This document shows, in pieces, positions 1 through 8,504 of a stretch of DNA of 64,000 bases. This DNA is from Pseudomonadota bacterium (lineage in GTDB: Bacteria > Pseudomonadota > Alphaproteobacteria > UBA828), in contig JAQBTG010000001.1 in the NCBI GenBank assembly GCA_027624955.1, positions 1 to 64,000 on the forward strand. Reading direction: 5' to 3'. The position numbers were made by a program, and so were the translations under genes. Positions within the stretch are counted from its first letter, which is position 1. The number at the start of each line of letters is the position of its first letter. The notes under the pieces were generated by a model. It was not told the DNA's origin and made no database searches. It saw only the letters and a list, made by a program, of their open reading frames with translations.

Positions 1-69
1 GCTCTGAACATGCGTCCACCGGTGCCCGAAACTCTATCAGAAAATGGTACATAGAGAGGGGGCTTTACA
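1..69. mobile_element. Probable insertion-sequence end (partial, runs off left edge)
   Basis: Homology of the adjacent SPFH gene stops abruptly at base 69/70. Read on the minus strand, the intruding sequence begins TGTAAAGCCCCC, a TG start followed by a C-run, which resembles terminal inverted repeats of IS3-family elements. The other end and any transposase lie outside the window, so family assignment is inference. The junction falls just after the codons for Asp-Glu-Ala-Thr-Thr, where family members normally continue with Pro-Trp-Gly. A target duplication cannot be checked from one end. Confidence 0.45.
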
Positions 70-521
70 GTTGTTGCTTCGTCGATGACTCTCAGCAATC
101 TGGTGTTGATCGCATCGCGTTCCGACAAGACTTCGTCGAGGTCCATACTGCCCATGACCGTGCGGAGGTTCGTCATGGCCAAATTTAGAATTCCACGTTC
201 CAAATTGGTGACTTCGTATGCCGCCTTGGCGGCTTCGACGACTTGGTAAAAGACGATTCCGTTGGCCGTGACCATCGCATTGTCTTTCGTGATCACCTCC
301 TGAGACGGCACGTCGAGCACCGTTTCCATCATGTTCATCTTAGAGCCGATGCGATCTATGACCGGCATGATGGTGTGGAATCCGGGGCGCAATATTCGAG
401 TGAAGCGGCCAAATCGTTCAACGGTGTATTCCGTGCCTTGCGGCACTGCCTTAACCGCCGTCGCGATTAAGACCACCGCAAGGACGACGATCACGATGGC
501 GAATATAGCAAGGCCTGACAT
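70..521 (-). pseudogene. qmcA: SPFH/Band 7 (stomatin/QmcA-like) membrane protein, 5' part only, interrupted
   Basis: Starts at the ATG at 521 with a good ribosome binding site (AAGGAG, 7 bases upstream). The first 150 codons encode an N-terminal transmembrane helix (residues about 3-24), then a Band 7 domain. Typical segments are visible: [17 protein letters not shown], a PGFH turn, [13 protein letters not shown], and the [12 protein letters not shown] helix. These proteins are inner-membrane scaffolds that oligomerise in microdomains, often next to an NfeD partner or FtsH-type protease. After VIDEATT the sequence diverges into the probable IS end at 69, so the C-terminal half of the SPFH domain and the coiled coil are lost or displaced beyond the window. 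No nfeD gene is visible on the right. The family call is firm. Whether the remainder survives elsewhere is unknown. Confidence 0.7.
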
Positions 522-1092
522 CGGAAACTCCTTCTAATCTGAGACATCGATCTTCGTATCGTCTATGTCTGTAACACCAAGAGTCTAAGTATTTCGCTGC
601 GCAAGTATACGATACTGAGGGCGCCAGTGCGTTTGGGCGGGAAGTTCTAGAAATTTTGATATTGTTTCAGATTTCGATCGCGCCAGGTTAGTGGCGGCGG
701 TGGAGGATTCGTCGCCCTGCCGCGCCGGATGCAGGACATAGGTTTTTTCCGACGGGCAACCAATATGCTTCCCGGGCAATCGGAATGGCTTGCCAGTAGT
801 GATGTTGAATTTGCAGTGTTTTGGTTGGTGCCTGAGCTCATTCTATTTGCCAAACGCGACCACGGGAAGCAAGGCTGCCCATAAGAACAAAGCGACCCGG
901 AAAGGCCTTGTCAGAAGGCTATCCGTGGCCAATTCAGTCAGCGTAGCCAATTCAGACAGTGATACCCACTGATGTATGCGCAGTTCGCGATAGCGCTAAT
1001 TTATGAGTTAGATAAGTGTCGAAGCCTAGCCAAATTGGATAAGCAATCGAAGGCCATCTGCGTGGTGGCTTTCGGAAAAATCTACGGCCGCC
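522..1092. other. 571-base intergenic stretch without a recognisable gene
   Basis: Short open frames occur on both strands but none has a convincing start, codon pattern or recognisable motif. On the minus strand, about 967-848 encodes a short hydrophobic tail (VALFLWAALLPVVAFGK) without a clear start, possibly a gene relic. A short direct repeat is present at about 924-957, where CGTGGCCAATTCAG is repeated 18 bases later with one change. Confidence 0.4.
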
Positions 1093-2259
1093 CTAATAGG
1101 AGCGCGGCAATTCCAGCACACGTTCGGCGATAAAATTGAGGATCATCTCGCGGCTTACCGGCGCGATGCGCGCGATATAGCATTCGCGCAAATAGCGTTC
1201 GACGTGAAATTCCCGGGCATAGCCCATGCCGCCGAGAGTGAGAACCGCGCGTTCGCATGCCTTATGCGCCGCATCGGCAGCGAGATATTTGCCGGCATTG
1301 GCTTCAGCTCCGCAGGGTTCGCCGGCATCGTAGAGGCGCGCTGCTTTGAAAAGCATCAAATTGGCTGCTTCCAGTTCGGCCCAGGCTTCGGCGAGTGGAT
1401 GTTGAATCGCCTGATTTTGTCCGATCGGCCGGCCAAAGACATGGCGCTCGCGCGCATATTGTGTGGCTTTGGCCAACGCCACCCGGCCGAGACCAATGGC
1501 CTCCGCCCCGATCAAGATGCGTTCCGGATTGAGGCCGTGCAGAATGCAGCGAAAGCCCTGACCCTCTTCGCCAATCATATCCTCGCGCGGGATCTTCAGG
1601 CCGTCGATAAAAAGCGCGTTCGAATCGACCGCCTTGCGGCCCATCTTGGCGATCTCGTGGATTTCCACATGCGCCCGGTCAAGATCGGTATAAAACAGCG
1701 AGAGGCCATCGGTGCCCTTTTTGCCTGCGTCTCTCGGCGCGGTGCGGGCCAGCAGCATAATCTTGTTGGCGCGCTGGGCGACCGAAGTCCAGTGCTTTTG
1801 CCCATGCACCACATAATGGCTGCCGTCCCATTCGGCGCGGGTTTCGATGGCGCCCGTATCGAGGCCCGCGTTAGGCTCGGTGACGCCGAAACAGGTCCGG
1901 TCCTCGCCACGGATTAGCGGCGGCAACATGCGCGCCTGCTGCTCCGCGCTGCCGAATTTGACGATCGGATGGGGCCCGAAAATATTTATGTGCACCGATG
2001 ATGCAGCGGCAAAACCGCCACCGGATTGGGCGATACGGCGCATCATCAGCGCCGCTTCGGTCACGCCGAGGCCGGCACCGCCATGCGCTTCCGGCATCGC
2101 GATGCCAAGCCAGCCGCCAGCGGTAATCGCGGCCACGAATTGTTCGGGAAATTCGCCATCGGTGTCGCGCGCCAGCCAATATTCATCGCCGAAATCGGAG
2201 CAAATTTTTCCGATCGCCTCATCAAGCGCGGTCTGGTCGGGGTTGAGCGAATCCGTCAT
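1093..2259 (-). CDS. Acyl-CoA dehydrogenase family protein
   Basis: A 388-residue FAD-dependent acyl-CoA dehydrogenase that introduces an alpha-beta double bond into an acyl-CoA. The N-terminal helical domain contains GWLGIAMPEAHGGAGLG. The middle beta domain has CFGVTEPNAGLDTG and KHWTS. The C-terminal helical domain has FGRPIGQNQAIQHPLAE and LGGMGYAREFHVERYLRE. The usual catalytic Glu of the IYEGT motif is absent (here IAPVS). A Glu is present in LNPERI, where isovaleryl- and long-chain enzymes carry their base, so the enzyme may still be active on branched or unusual acyl groups. The chosen start MTDSLNPDQ fits family length. An upstream in-frame start at 2349 adds 30 residues without homology. 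It stands alone, followed by nothing on its strand, and its substrate cannot be inferred. Confidence 0.85.
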   Translation of the reverse strand: MTDSLNPDQTALDEAIGKICSDFGDEYWLARDTDGEFPEQFVAAITAGGWLGIAMPEAHGGAGLGVTEAALMMRRIAQSGGGFAAASSVHINIFGPHPIVKFGSAEQQARMLPPLIRGEDRTCFGVTEPNAGLDTGAIETRAEWDGSHYVVHGQKHWTSVAQRANKIMLLARTAPRDAGKKGTDGLSLFYTDLDRAHVEIHEIAKMGRKAVDSNALFIDGLKIPREDMIGEEGQGFRCILHGLNPERILIGAEAIGLGRVALAKATQYARERHVFGRPIGQNQAIQHPLAEAWAELEAANLMLFKAARLYDAGEPCGAEANAGKYLAADAAHKACERAVLTLGGMGYAREFHVERYLRECYIARIAPVSREMILNFIAERVLELPRSY

Positions 2260-2363
2260 GAACACGGACAATACCAGAAGGCGAAGATTTTCTAACCCGT
2301 TGGCACCAACAGAATGCAATGCGCACAGCGCGGCGAATTCTGACAGCACACCAAGCCAAGGAC

Positions 2364-2393
2364 GCGGACGCCGCCGCCTGGCGATTGAGGGGG
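2364..2393 (+). repeat. Degenerate 3' fragment of the dispersed hairpin repeat
   Basis: GCGGACGCCGCCGCCTGGCG followed by ATTGAGGGGG is a divergent match to the 3' end (GCGGAGGCGACCGCCCGGCG, then TTTGAGGG) of the repeats at 2405 and 2515. It makes three pieces in tandem. Confidence 0.4.
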
Positions 2394-2404
2394 CATTAAA
2401 AGAG

Positions 2405-2478
2405 GCGCGCCCGAGTTAATACGAGGTAAGCCCCCAGGGAGTCATGTGGAGCGGAGGCGACCGCCCGGCGTCTGAGGG
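2405..2478 (+). repeat. Dispersed intergenic repeat, copy A (lacks the 5' hairpin)
   Basis: Contains GCGCGCCCGAGTTAATACGA, then GGTAAGCCCCCAGGGAGTCA and GCGGAGGCGACCGCCCGGCG, and ends TCTGAGGG. It is nearly identical to copy B 110 bases downstream, and related to copies at 41668 and 51241. It lies upstream of the acyl-CoA dehydrogenase, beyond the end of the outer-membrane operon. Confidence 0.75.
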
Positions 2479-2514
2479 AACGCGCAAAGACTCGTTCAAG
2501 CGGAACCATCAACC

Positions 2515-2620
2515 GGAATGCGCAACGCATTCCGGCAAGCGCGACCGCGCGCCCGAGTTAATACGAGGTAAGCCCCCGGGGAGTCATGTGGAGCGGAGGC
2601 GACCGCCCGGCGTCTGAGGG
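2515..2620 (+). repeat. Dispersed intergenic repeat, copy B (complete)
   Basis: The unit opens with the perfect hairpin GGAATGCG-CAA-CGCATTCC, then CGGCAAGCGCGACCGCGCGC, CCGAGTTAATACGAGGTA, and ends GCGGAGGCGACCGCCCGGCG plus TCTGAGGG. Copy A matches its 3' two thirds almost exactly. The element ends 6 bases before the stop codon of the outer-membrane protein gene. Confidence 0.75.
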
Positions 2621-2625
2621 GAAAA

Positions 2626-3858
2626 TCAATAGTGATAAGTCAGGTCGAGTTGAACAAAACTGTCTTTGCGGAGAGAGAACTGGCCATCTTGTTGATCCAC
2701 ATTGACAAACCCGGTGCCCTCGATGCCGAGCGTAATATTGTCGCTGAGGCGGCGGTTAGCCTCCAAGAAAAAAGTGCGCGTCGGTTTGTCTAAATCCTGT
2801 ATGACGCCGAACAGGATATCCGTGCTGGCCTCATCATTGAAGGCCAGACGCAATGCCGCGAAGACATCCTCTTCGGTGACGACGGTGGCGCGTTCGTCGC
2901 GTCCGTCATAGAGAAATTCCATCAACATGCCAAGATCGGCATCGCCGCCGAAGACGCCGTACAAAGTGTATTCGAAGCCACCGACCAAGGAGAGATAGTC
3001 CGTTTCTAGTTGCGCTGCGTCTCGCTCGCCATCGCGCCAAAAGCTTTCGAACTTGAGTAGCCAGGCGCCCGTGGTGACCTGGGCGTCGAGACTCACCTGG
3101 CGCATTTGCTCGTAAAAGGGCACCAGCACCGGCGAGCCCTGGTCGTCAAACCCCAGGCTGAAAGCGGGGTTGCGATTGGTGCCTTCAAACCAGGCGAGGC
3201 CGAAATCTAGCGCCCCGATGTTTTTGCCGTAACGCGCGGCAACATCGAGATGGTGCTGTTTGGCCGCGCTTTCGTAGGCCGTCTGATCACCATCGACATG
3301 AAGTGCGGGGCGCAGACGGCCTGCGCGTCCCTGAAATGTACGCTTGCGGAAGTATGGTAGGGCGAAGGCCTCGAACGTGCCGTAATCATTGAGCCATGTC
3401 AGATGCACCATCGGCTGGCCGAGTTTTTCCTCCTGATCAGGGCTCTCCACCAGATCGGTCTGGTTGATGACATCGACCAAATGACGCGATTCGGCAACGC
3501 CCCAAAACACCTTGTCGATGCCGGCGCGCAATTCCCACTCGCTGTCCTCGAATTCACCGAAGAACAGGCCATAGGCCTCGCGAATGTCCCAATGGGTGCG
3601 CCGTGCATCGGCGCTGTCGTAGCGAAAAAACGGTTTGAGAACGAGGCCCTCACCGGCCTCGTTCTCGAGATAGGCTTCGGGTTCCGCGACTACTGACAAG
3701 CTCTGCTCGCGCTGGCCGCTCTGGATGCTCGATTGCGGGAAGTAGCGCCCTTCGACGGTGAAGCGTCCGGTCACTTCCTGGACGATCGTTTCGGCTCCGG
3801 CCGGCGCGGCCAACAAAAGGAAGAGGCCGCCCAGAAGCAAGGCCCGGCCGGGCGACAT
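2626..3858 (-). CDS. Outer-membrane beta-barrel protein (DUF1302-like)
   Basis: A 410-residue protein with a clear signal peptide (MSPGRALLLGGLFLLLAAPAGA, cleavage near residue 22). The mature part is rich in alternating aromatic/polar strands (for example FRYDSADARRTHWDIREAY, HLTWLNDYGTFEAFALPYF). It ends in a C-terminal strand LDLTYHY, as expected for an outer-membrane barrel. The ATG overlaps the stop of the upstream LolA-like gene by one base (TAATG), so the two are translationally coupled. Gene trios of an MMPL/RND exporter, a LolA-like protein and such a barrel are common in proteobacteria. The barrel may provide the outer-membrane step of lipid export or uptake. This role is inference; the barrel call rests on strand pattern and context. 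Confidence 0.7.
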   Translation of the reverse strand: MSPGRALLLGGLFLLLAAPAGAETIVQEVTGRFTVEGRYFPQSSIQSGQREQSLSVVAEPEAYLENEAGEGLVLKPFFRYDSADARRTHWDIREAYGLFFGEFEDSEWELRAGIDKVFWGVAESRHLVDVINQTDLVESPDQEEKLGQPMVHLTWLNDYGTFEAFALPYFRKRTFQGRAGRLRPALHVDGDQTAYESAAKQHHLDVAARYGKNIGALDFGLAWFEGTNRNPAFSLGFDDQGSPVLVPFYEQMRQVSLDAQVTTGAWLLKFESFWRDGERDAAQLETDYLSLVGGFEYTLYGVFGGDADLGMLMEFLYDGRDERATVVTEEDVFAALRLAFNDEASTDILFGVIQDLDKPTRTFFLEANRRLSDNITLGIEGTGFVNVDQQDGQFSLRKDSFVQLDLTYHY

Positions 3859-4670
3859 TAGCGCGCCCGTTTCAAGCTTACTTTGCTGAAATCATTTTCG
3901 TCGAGATCGGTGCCGAAGCTGTAGTTCTGCCAGATCAGCCGGGTGCTCTTGCCGGTCAAATGGTTGACCATCTGCATTTCGTCGGCGCGCCAATGTTTAT
4001 CGAGATATTGCTGATGGCTTGGCACGGTCAAGGTTTTCAGATGCAATTTCTTGCGATCGTAATACTCCACCTTCCAGACTCGGTATTCGTCCTGGTCGAC
4101 CCAAGATACTTGCCGCGTATAGCCGGAATCTTTATCAATCGGCGCCCGCTCAGACACCCAACACGTCATCTCACCGCACGGCTCATCGCGCAGCCAGCGA
4201 TAAGTATATTTTTCGATCTCCTGGCTCGTCATATCCTCATAGGCAAATTCGCTGCCCATGAACGAGCCCGCCTTATTGGAAGAAGATATTCGCTTCACGC
4301 GCTTTAGCGCCGGCAGAAAAAGCCATTGGTCGTCATCCTCAACCTTGTGCGAATGGGTGAGCATGGCAGTGCCCTTCACATCGCGTGGGCGGTTGAAAAC
4401 GATCAAGCTTTTGTCGCCGTCGGCTTCGTTTTCGAGCACGCTGATTCTGAGATTGCGTTCACTCTCCTGGCCGCGCTTATTGCGTAGAATCATGGTTTGA
4501 TCGGCGGTGTAATTGCCGTAGCCCTTATCGCGCGCCTCGGCTTCGAGGGCGATTCTGAGGCCCTTTTCCTCCGGGGTTTCGGCTGCAGCCGGCAAAGCGT
4601 TGAGGGTAAGTGCGGCGGCAAAAGCCACGGCTAAGAAGAGAGCGACTGGGCGCCGAGTCATAGGTTTCAT
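3858..4670 (-). CDS. Outer-membrane lipoprotein-sorting protein, LolA-like
   Basis: About 270 residues from the ATG at 4670, which follows GGAG and overlaps the exporter stop as ATGA. A longer open frame to 4838 lies inside the exporter gene and is not used. It has a signal peptide (hydrophobic FLAVAFAAALTLNALPAAA, cleaved before ETPEEKG). The mature region matches the LolA/LolB-like fold of outer-membrane lipoprotein-sorting proteins: TADQTMILRNKRGQES, FNRPRDVKGTAML, QWLFLPALKRVKRI, GSFMGSEFAYED. These periplasmic half-barrels bind a lipid or lipoprotein acyl chain. Sandwiched between an MMPL exporter and a barrel, it is the likely periplasmic carrier. It is not the general LolA, which works with LolCDE; no LolCDE gene is present. 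Confidence 0.85.
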   Translation of the reverse strand: MKPMTRRPVALFLAVAFAAALTLNALPAAAETPEEKGLRIALEAEARDKGYGNYTADQTMILRNKRGQESERNLRISVLENEADGDKSLIVFNRPRDVKGTAMLTHSHKVEDDDQWLFLPALKRVKRISSSNKAGSFMGSEFAYEDMTSQEIEKYTYRWLRDEPCGEMTCWVSERAPIDKDSGYTRQVSWVDQDEYRVWKVEYYDRKKLHLKTLTVPSHQQYLDKHWRADEMQMVNHLTGKSTRLIWQNYSFGTDLDENDFSKVSLKRAR

Positions 4671-6991
4671 GTCTTGCTCCGGTCGAATTTCATCAACAGT
4701 GGCGGTAGGAAGAAGAAATCGCATGCCAATGCGAGGACGATTGTCATTGCGGTCAGAATGCCGAGGCTCCAATTCACTTCGAAGCCGGAAGTCGCGAGCA
4801 CGACAAAGCCCGCTGCGAGCACCGCCGTGGTCGTCCACAGGGCATGCCCCACCGAGCGGAAGGCAAAGCGCACGGCTCCCTGCGGGTCGAGCTTGTGCTC
4901 GCGCCGCGCACGCAGATATTTACTTAGGAAGTGAATCGTGTCGTCGACCACGATACCGAAGGTGACCGCCGTCACCACCGACGCGGCGACACCGACGTGA
5001 CCGATCAGATAGCCCCATAGGCCGAAGCTCATGGCCGCCGGGACGAAATTGGGCAGCAAGCTAAGCAAGCCGATGGGCAAGCTCTTGAGGGCGACAATCA
5101 GAATCAGCGAAATGATCGCCATGGCGATCATCGTACCGCGCAGCATGCCTTCGATATTCCGCTTCGAAATAAAGGCGAACATCATCGTCAGGCCGGTGGC
5201 TTCTGTGATCATTTCTGCCGGCATGTTGTCCTTCAGCCATTGATTTGCAGCGGCAGCGGAAGCGCGTTGCTCCTTGGCCGACATGTCGCGGCCAATGACG
5301 GTCATGCGCGTTGCCGATTTGCCGACATCGATCTGGTCATTCAAGTCACGCCCGAAGGGCAGCGAAAGCTCATACAGCAGGAGATATTGTGCCGCGAGGT
5401 CATGCTCCTCCGGAATGCGATAATAGGCTGGGTCGTCGCCATGCATATTCATGTTGAGCCGCTTCATGATGTCGGGAAAGGCCGACACATGAACGATCTT
5501 GGGTTGGCCGCGGTACCATTCAGCGAACTGGTCTACGCGCGAGATATACTCGGGATCGTTGATCGCCCCCTGTTCGCCGGCCGGCAATGAAAACTCGAAC
5601 GCCTCGACGCCGGTCAGATTGTCGATGATGTAGTCCGTGTCGCGGCGGAACTCGTAGCGTTCGTCGAAATATTTTGTCCAATTGTCATTGAGCTCAACCT
5701 GCGGCACGCCCGCAGCGAGGCCGATGATAATCGCCGTCATGCCCCATAGGAGCGGCCTACGGCGGCGCACTACGAACTCGCCGACCAGATCGAAGAACGC
5801 TTTTTGTCCTTCGCGACGCGGGCGCACGCGGAGCGGCAGGATGTAAATCAATGCCGGCACAAAGGTCAGCGCAAAGACCATTGCGCTGACGACACCGAGC
5901 GCCACCAGATTTCCGAGATTATGAAACGGCGGCGCGTCGGAAAAATTCATGCTCAAAAAGCCGATCGCCGTGGTGACGGTGGTGAGAGACACCGGGAAAA
6001 AATTAACACGGAGCGATTCCAGGATAGCCTCGCGCTTTTCAAGTCCAGAGCGCATACCGAGCATGACGGTGGAGATGACGTGCACGGAGTGGGCGATCGC
6101 CACCGTCATGATGATGGTCGGCGCACCGACATTGCCGCTTGAGAGCACCATACCTGACCAGCCGGCGAAGCCCATCGCCGTGATCGCGGCGAACAAGACC
6201 ACCAGGAGTGTGGTGATGGTGCCGGTGATCGAACGCAGCAGAAGCGCCATGACGATCATGATCACGATAATGATGATCGGCCCGAGCGTCGACAAATCAT
6301 CGAAAGTGGCGTCGCCAAAGGCGCGGCTGGTGATGACGCTGCCGGTGACATAGTAATTTAGGTCCGGGTGTTGGGCGCGCGCTTGCGCGACGATGACCTT
6401 CACCTGGTCGGATATTTCCGTGACCGCTTCCGCCGATTCGTCTGGCAGTACGAAATTTACTAATACAGCCGTGGTGCGCCCGTCTGCCGCTACCAGCCGG
6501 TTGACCAGTTGAATCTCATGAAGCGCGATATCTTCGATGCGGGCCAGGTCTTGCGGGCTCAATTCCGCCGGGTCGGCGACCAGATCCTCGACGATCAACT
6601 CGTCCTCATCAGCCCAGGTGTGGGAGAAATTGGTCAGCGAATCGACGCGCGTGGAATAGGGCAGGAGCCAGCCCTTCTCCGTCAGCTCGGCGATCGCGGT
6701 GAGCGCATCGGGCGTGAAAATACCGCCGGCGCTCGCTTCCTCCTTGGGTGCCACCGCGATGAGCACGGTGTTGGCTTCCGTGTAGGTCGCCTCCAACGCC
6801 TCGAAGGCGATGAGCTGCGGATTGTCTTTACTGAAAAAGATGCGGCTGTCGTTGCTGATTTTGAGATATTGACCGCCGGCGGCCATGACAATGACGAAGA
6901 GGACGGTAAGCCCCAGAATGGGCCAGCGCCAGCGCAATACACCGGTGCCGAAACGCTCCAAACGTTTGGCCGATAAGGCTAAATCGGTCAA
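4667..6991 (-). CDS. MMPL/RND-superfamily lipid exporter
   Basis: A 774-residue inner-membrane protein with the two-fold RND layout. Each half has one helix (first RWPILGLTVLFVIVMAAGG), a large periplasmic loop (about 45-220 and 440-620), and a bundle of helices. The second bundle carries FGIVVDDTIHFLSKYLR, whose acidic pair is characteristic of proton-driven MMPL/HAE-type transporters. Relatives move hydrophobic lipids or hopanoids rather than drugs. It is the first gene of a coupled three-gene operon (overlaps ATGA and TAATG). A palindromic site lies 35 bases upstream of its start, with tetR just beyond. The cargo cannot be inferred from sequence. It is shorter than hopanoid exporter HpnN. 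Confidence 0.88.
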   Translation of the reverse strand: MTDLALSAKRLERFGTGVLRWRWPILGLTVLFVIVMAAGGQYLKISNDSRIFFSKDNPQLIAFEALEATYTEANTVLIAVAPKEEASAGGIFTPDALTAIAELTEKGWLLPYSTRVDSLTNFSHTWADEDELIVEDLVADPAELSPQDLARIEDIALHEIQLVNRLVAADGRTTAVLVNFVLPDESAEAVTEISDQVKVIVAQARAQHPDLNYYVTGSVITSRAFGDATFDDLSTLGPIIIIVIMIVMALLLRSITGTITTLLVVLFAAITAMGFAGWSGMVLSSGNVGAPTIIMTVAIAHSVHVISTVMLGMRSGLEKREAILESLRVNFFPVSLTTVTTAIGFLSMNFSDAPPFHNLGNLVALGVVSAMVFALTFVPALIYILPLRVRPRREGQKAFFDLVGEFVVRRRRPLLWGMTAIIIGLAAGVPQVELNDNWTKYFDERYEFRRDTDYIIDNLTGVEAFEFSLPAGEQGAINDPEYISRVDQFAEWYRGQPKIVHVSAFPDIMKRLNMNMHGDDPAYYRIPEEHDLAAQYLLLYELSLPFGRDLNDQIDVGKSATRMTVIGRDMSAKEQRASAAAANQWLKDNMPAEMITEATGLTMMFAFISKRNIEGMLRGTMIAMAIISLILIVALKSLPIGLLSLLPNFVPAAMSFGLWGYLIGHVGVAASVVTAVTFGIVVDDTIHFLSKYLRARREHKLDPQGAVRFAFRSVGHALWTTTAVLAAGFVVLATSGFEVNWSLGILTAMTIVLALACDFFFLPPLLMKFDRSKT

Positions 6992-7025
6992 TTTCTTCTC
7001 CCCTAAGCCCAGTTTAGTAATTACT

Positions 7026-7047
7026 GAATGATCTCATCATCATTTAT
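7026..7047. promoter_or_regulatory. Candidate TetR operator 1 upstream of the exporter operon
   Basis: TGAATGAT-CTCATC-ATCATTTA is an 8+6+8 inverted repeat with one mismatch between arms. Its size and spacing are the same as sites at 7716 and 21039. It lies between tetR and the exporter, about 35 bases before the exporter start, in an AT-rich promoter-like gap. Confidence 0.5.
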
Positions 7048-7080
7048 CTAAATTACATCTAGTATAGCAATCGCACCGCT

Positions 7081-7701
7081 TCAAGAGGCGGCCGGCATTC
7101 GCTCACGACTCAACCCATCGACGATCAACGAAACCACGGCGCGCACCTCTTCATCGAAGTTTGTTTCACCGCTCAGCGCCAGCAAAGGCGGATATTCGAA
7201 GCGGACAATGGCGTTCAGGACCGCGCGCGCGCTGGCAGCAATATCGGCGATCTCGAAAACGCCGCGTTTGACGCCCTCCCCGAGAATAGAGGCGACAATT
7301 TCATGACAGCTGCCGAGATGTTGCTCCACCAGGTCACGCCGTTCCTCGCAGAGGAAATCCACCATTTCTTGAATATGCGGTGTGTTTCGGAGGCTTTCGA
7401 CGGTGAAACGATTGACGGCCAGGACATACGCTTCGAGTTTTTGCCGCGGACTGAGGCCGGGTTGTGCAATGGCGGCACGGGCGGTTTGATGCAATGCGTC
7501 AAACCAGGCGACGCTGACAGCGGCGCCGATATCAGATTTGCTTTCGAAATAGCGGTACAAATTTCCCGCCGACATGCCGCAATCCCCGGCCACTTCCGCC
7601 ATCGTTGTTTTGCGGTAGCCGTAATGCCGAAAACGTTCGGTCGCCGCTTCCAGGATTTGCGCCTGGGTATCTTCGGCCAGTTCGGCCCCTGCCTTGCTCA
7701 T
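7081..7701 (-). CDS. TetR/AcrR-family transcriptional regulator
   Basis: A 206-residue regulator. The N-terminal helix-turn-helix (residues about 13-60) reads AATERFRHYGYRKTTMAEVA, then CGMSAGNLYRYFESKSDI, a textbook TetR DNA-binding domain. The C-terminal ligand domain contains FTVESLRNTPHIQEMVDFLCEER and RAVLNAIVRFEYPPLL. TetR proteins repress until an effector binds; in lipid regulons this is often an acyl-CoA. It lies immediately upstream of, and on the same strand as, the exporter operon. Candidate operators sit just before its own start (7716) and before the exporter (7026). A stronger version of the same palindrome precedes fadD (21038), which points to a regulator of lipid metabolism. 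Ligand specificity is inference. Confidence 0.9.
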   Translation of the reverse strand: MSKAGAELAEDTQAQILEAATERFRHYGYRKTTMAEVAGDCGMSAGNLYRYFESKSDIGAAVSVAWFDALHQTARAAIAQPGLSPRQKLEAYVLAVNRFTVESLRNTPHIQEMVDFLCEERRDLVEQHLGSCHEIVASILGEGVKRGVFEIADIAASARAVLNAIVRFEYPPLLALSGETNFDEEVRAVVSLIVDGLSRERMPAAS

Positions 7702-7715
7702 AGAAGACCCGGAAA

Positions 7716-7737
7716 TGAATATTGATGATTTCGTTCA
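7716..7737. promoter_or_regulatory. Candidate TetR operator 2 upstream of tetR
   Basis: TGAATATT-GATGAT-TTCGTTCA: the left arm is identical to the site at 21039. The right arm keeps the outer TTCA but is degenerate inside. It lies 14 bases before the tetR start, where repressor binding would give autoregulation. It also lies in the 203-base divergent gap shared with the cupin genes. Confidence 0.5.
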
Positions 7738-7904
7738 ATTATAATCCATTGCGGGTGTGACGCAACGGACAATCACCCTTTATCATCCGGATAAAATGTC
7801 GCACGAAACTTGGCTCGTGCGGCAAAGCATGAAATATTACGCAAAATAATATGGTCTTTCACTGCGGCGAATTGAGCCGGTTTCAGGCATCGGAGAAATA
7901 GAAG

Positions 7905-8453
7905 ATGGTCGAACGGATTGACGCGACGCCGGAATATATGGAAAGCGAACGCATTGGGCGTTTCAGCGAATTGAAATCGAGCGCAAAGGCTTTTATTGAC
8001 GCGCTGATCCCCGGTTACGAACGCGACCTTTACAATATTATTGGTCGCGGCGTGGTCGAGGATAAGGAACTTGTGCCGCCCATCAAGGACAACCGAGATT
8101 TCAACCTCGGCCTGATCAAGGCAGAACCCGGCAAAGGCGCCTCGCCACACATACACGCCACCAATGAAGTGTTTTTCGCGCTGACCGGAAAATGGGGAAT
8201 CTATTGGCAAAATCAGGATGGGACGGAGCATGAAACCATCCTCCACCAATATGATACGGTTTCAGTGCCGATCGGGCTCAGCCGTGGATTTCGCAACGCT
8301 GGCGATGACACCGCATATATGCTGGCGATCGTCGGTGGAACCGATCCGGGCAAGGTGGAGTGGCCTCAGGAAACTGTTGATATGGCACGCGAGCACGGTA
8401 TCGGCCTGGATGAAAACGGCGATTTGGCGATGCTGAATTCGGCGGCAGACTAA
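7905..8453 (+). CDS. Cupin-domain protein 1 of a tandem trio
   Basis: 182 residues with one cupin barrel at about 75-160. Cupin motif 1 is visible as GKGASPHIHATNEVFFALTG (two His and one Glu metal ligands). Motif 2 reads VPIGLSRGFRN. In the usual PxGxxHxFRN motif the His is a metal ligand; here Arg replaces it. GGAG lies 9 bases before the ATG. The first 70 residues (RIGRFSELKSS, AKAFIDALIPG, RDLYNIIGRGV) form an N-terminal extension shared by all three paralogues. No function is assigned. The missing ligand means either a three-residue metal site or a non-catalytic binding protein. It starts a three-gene run divergent from tetR. Confidence 0.8.
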   Translation: MVERIDATPEYMESERIGRFSELKSSAKAFIDALIPGYERDLYNIIGRGVVEDKELVPPIKDNRDFNLGLIKAEPGKGASPHIHATNEVFFALTGKWGIYWQNQDGTEHETILHQYDTVSVPIGLSRGFRNAGDDTAYMLAIVGGTDPGKVEWPQETVDMAREHGIGLDENGDLAMLNSAAD

Positions 8454-8504
8454 CGCGTCCGCGGCTGTCCGCGCCTGAGGTTGGGCAAAAACAAAGGGGA
8501 GCAA

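Noticed and set aside
790-972. 60-codon plus-strand frame in the 522-1092 gap
   Set aside because: No ribosome binding site, motif or family; it contains the short direct repeat, which explains its repetitive SVANS tail.
1204-1917. 237-codon plus-strand open frame opposite the acyl-CoA dehydrogenase
   Set aside because: It is antisense to a gene with clear family motifs and has no homology-like pattern. Such frames are common in GC-rich DNA.
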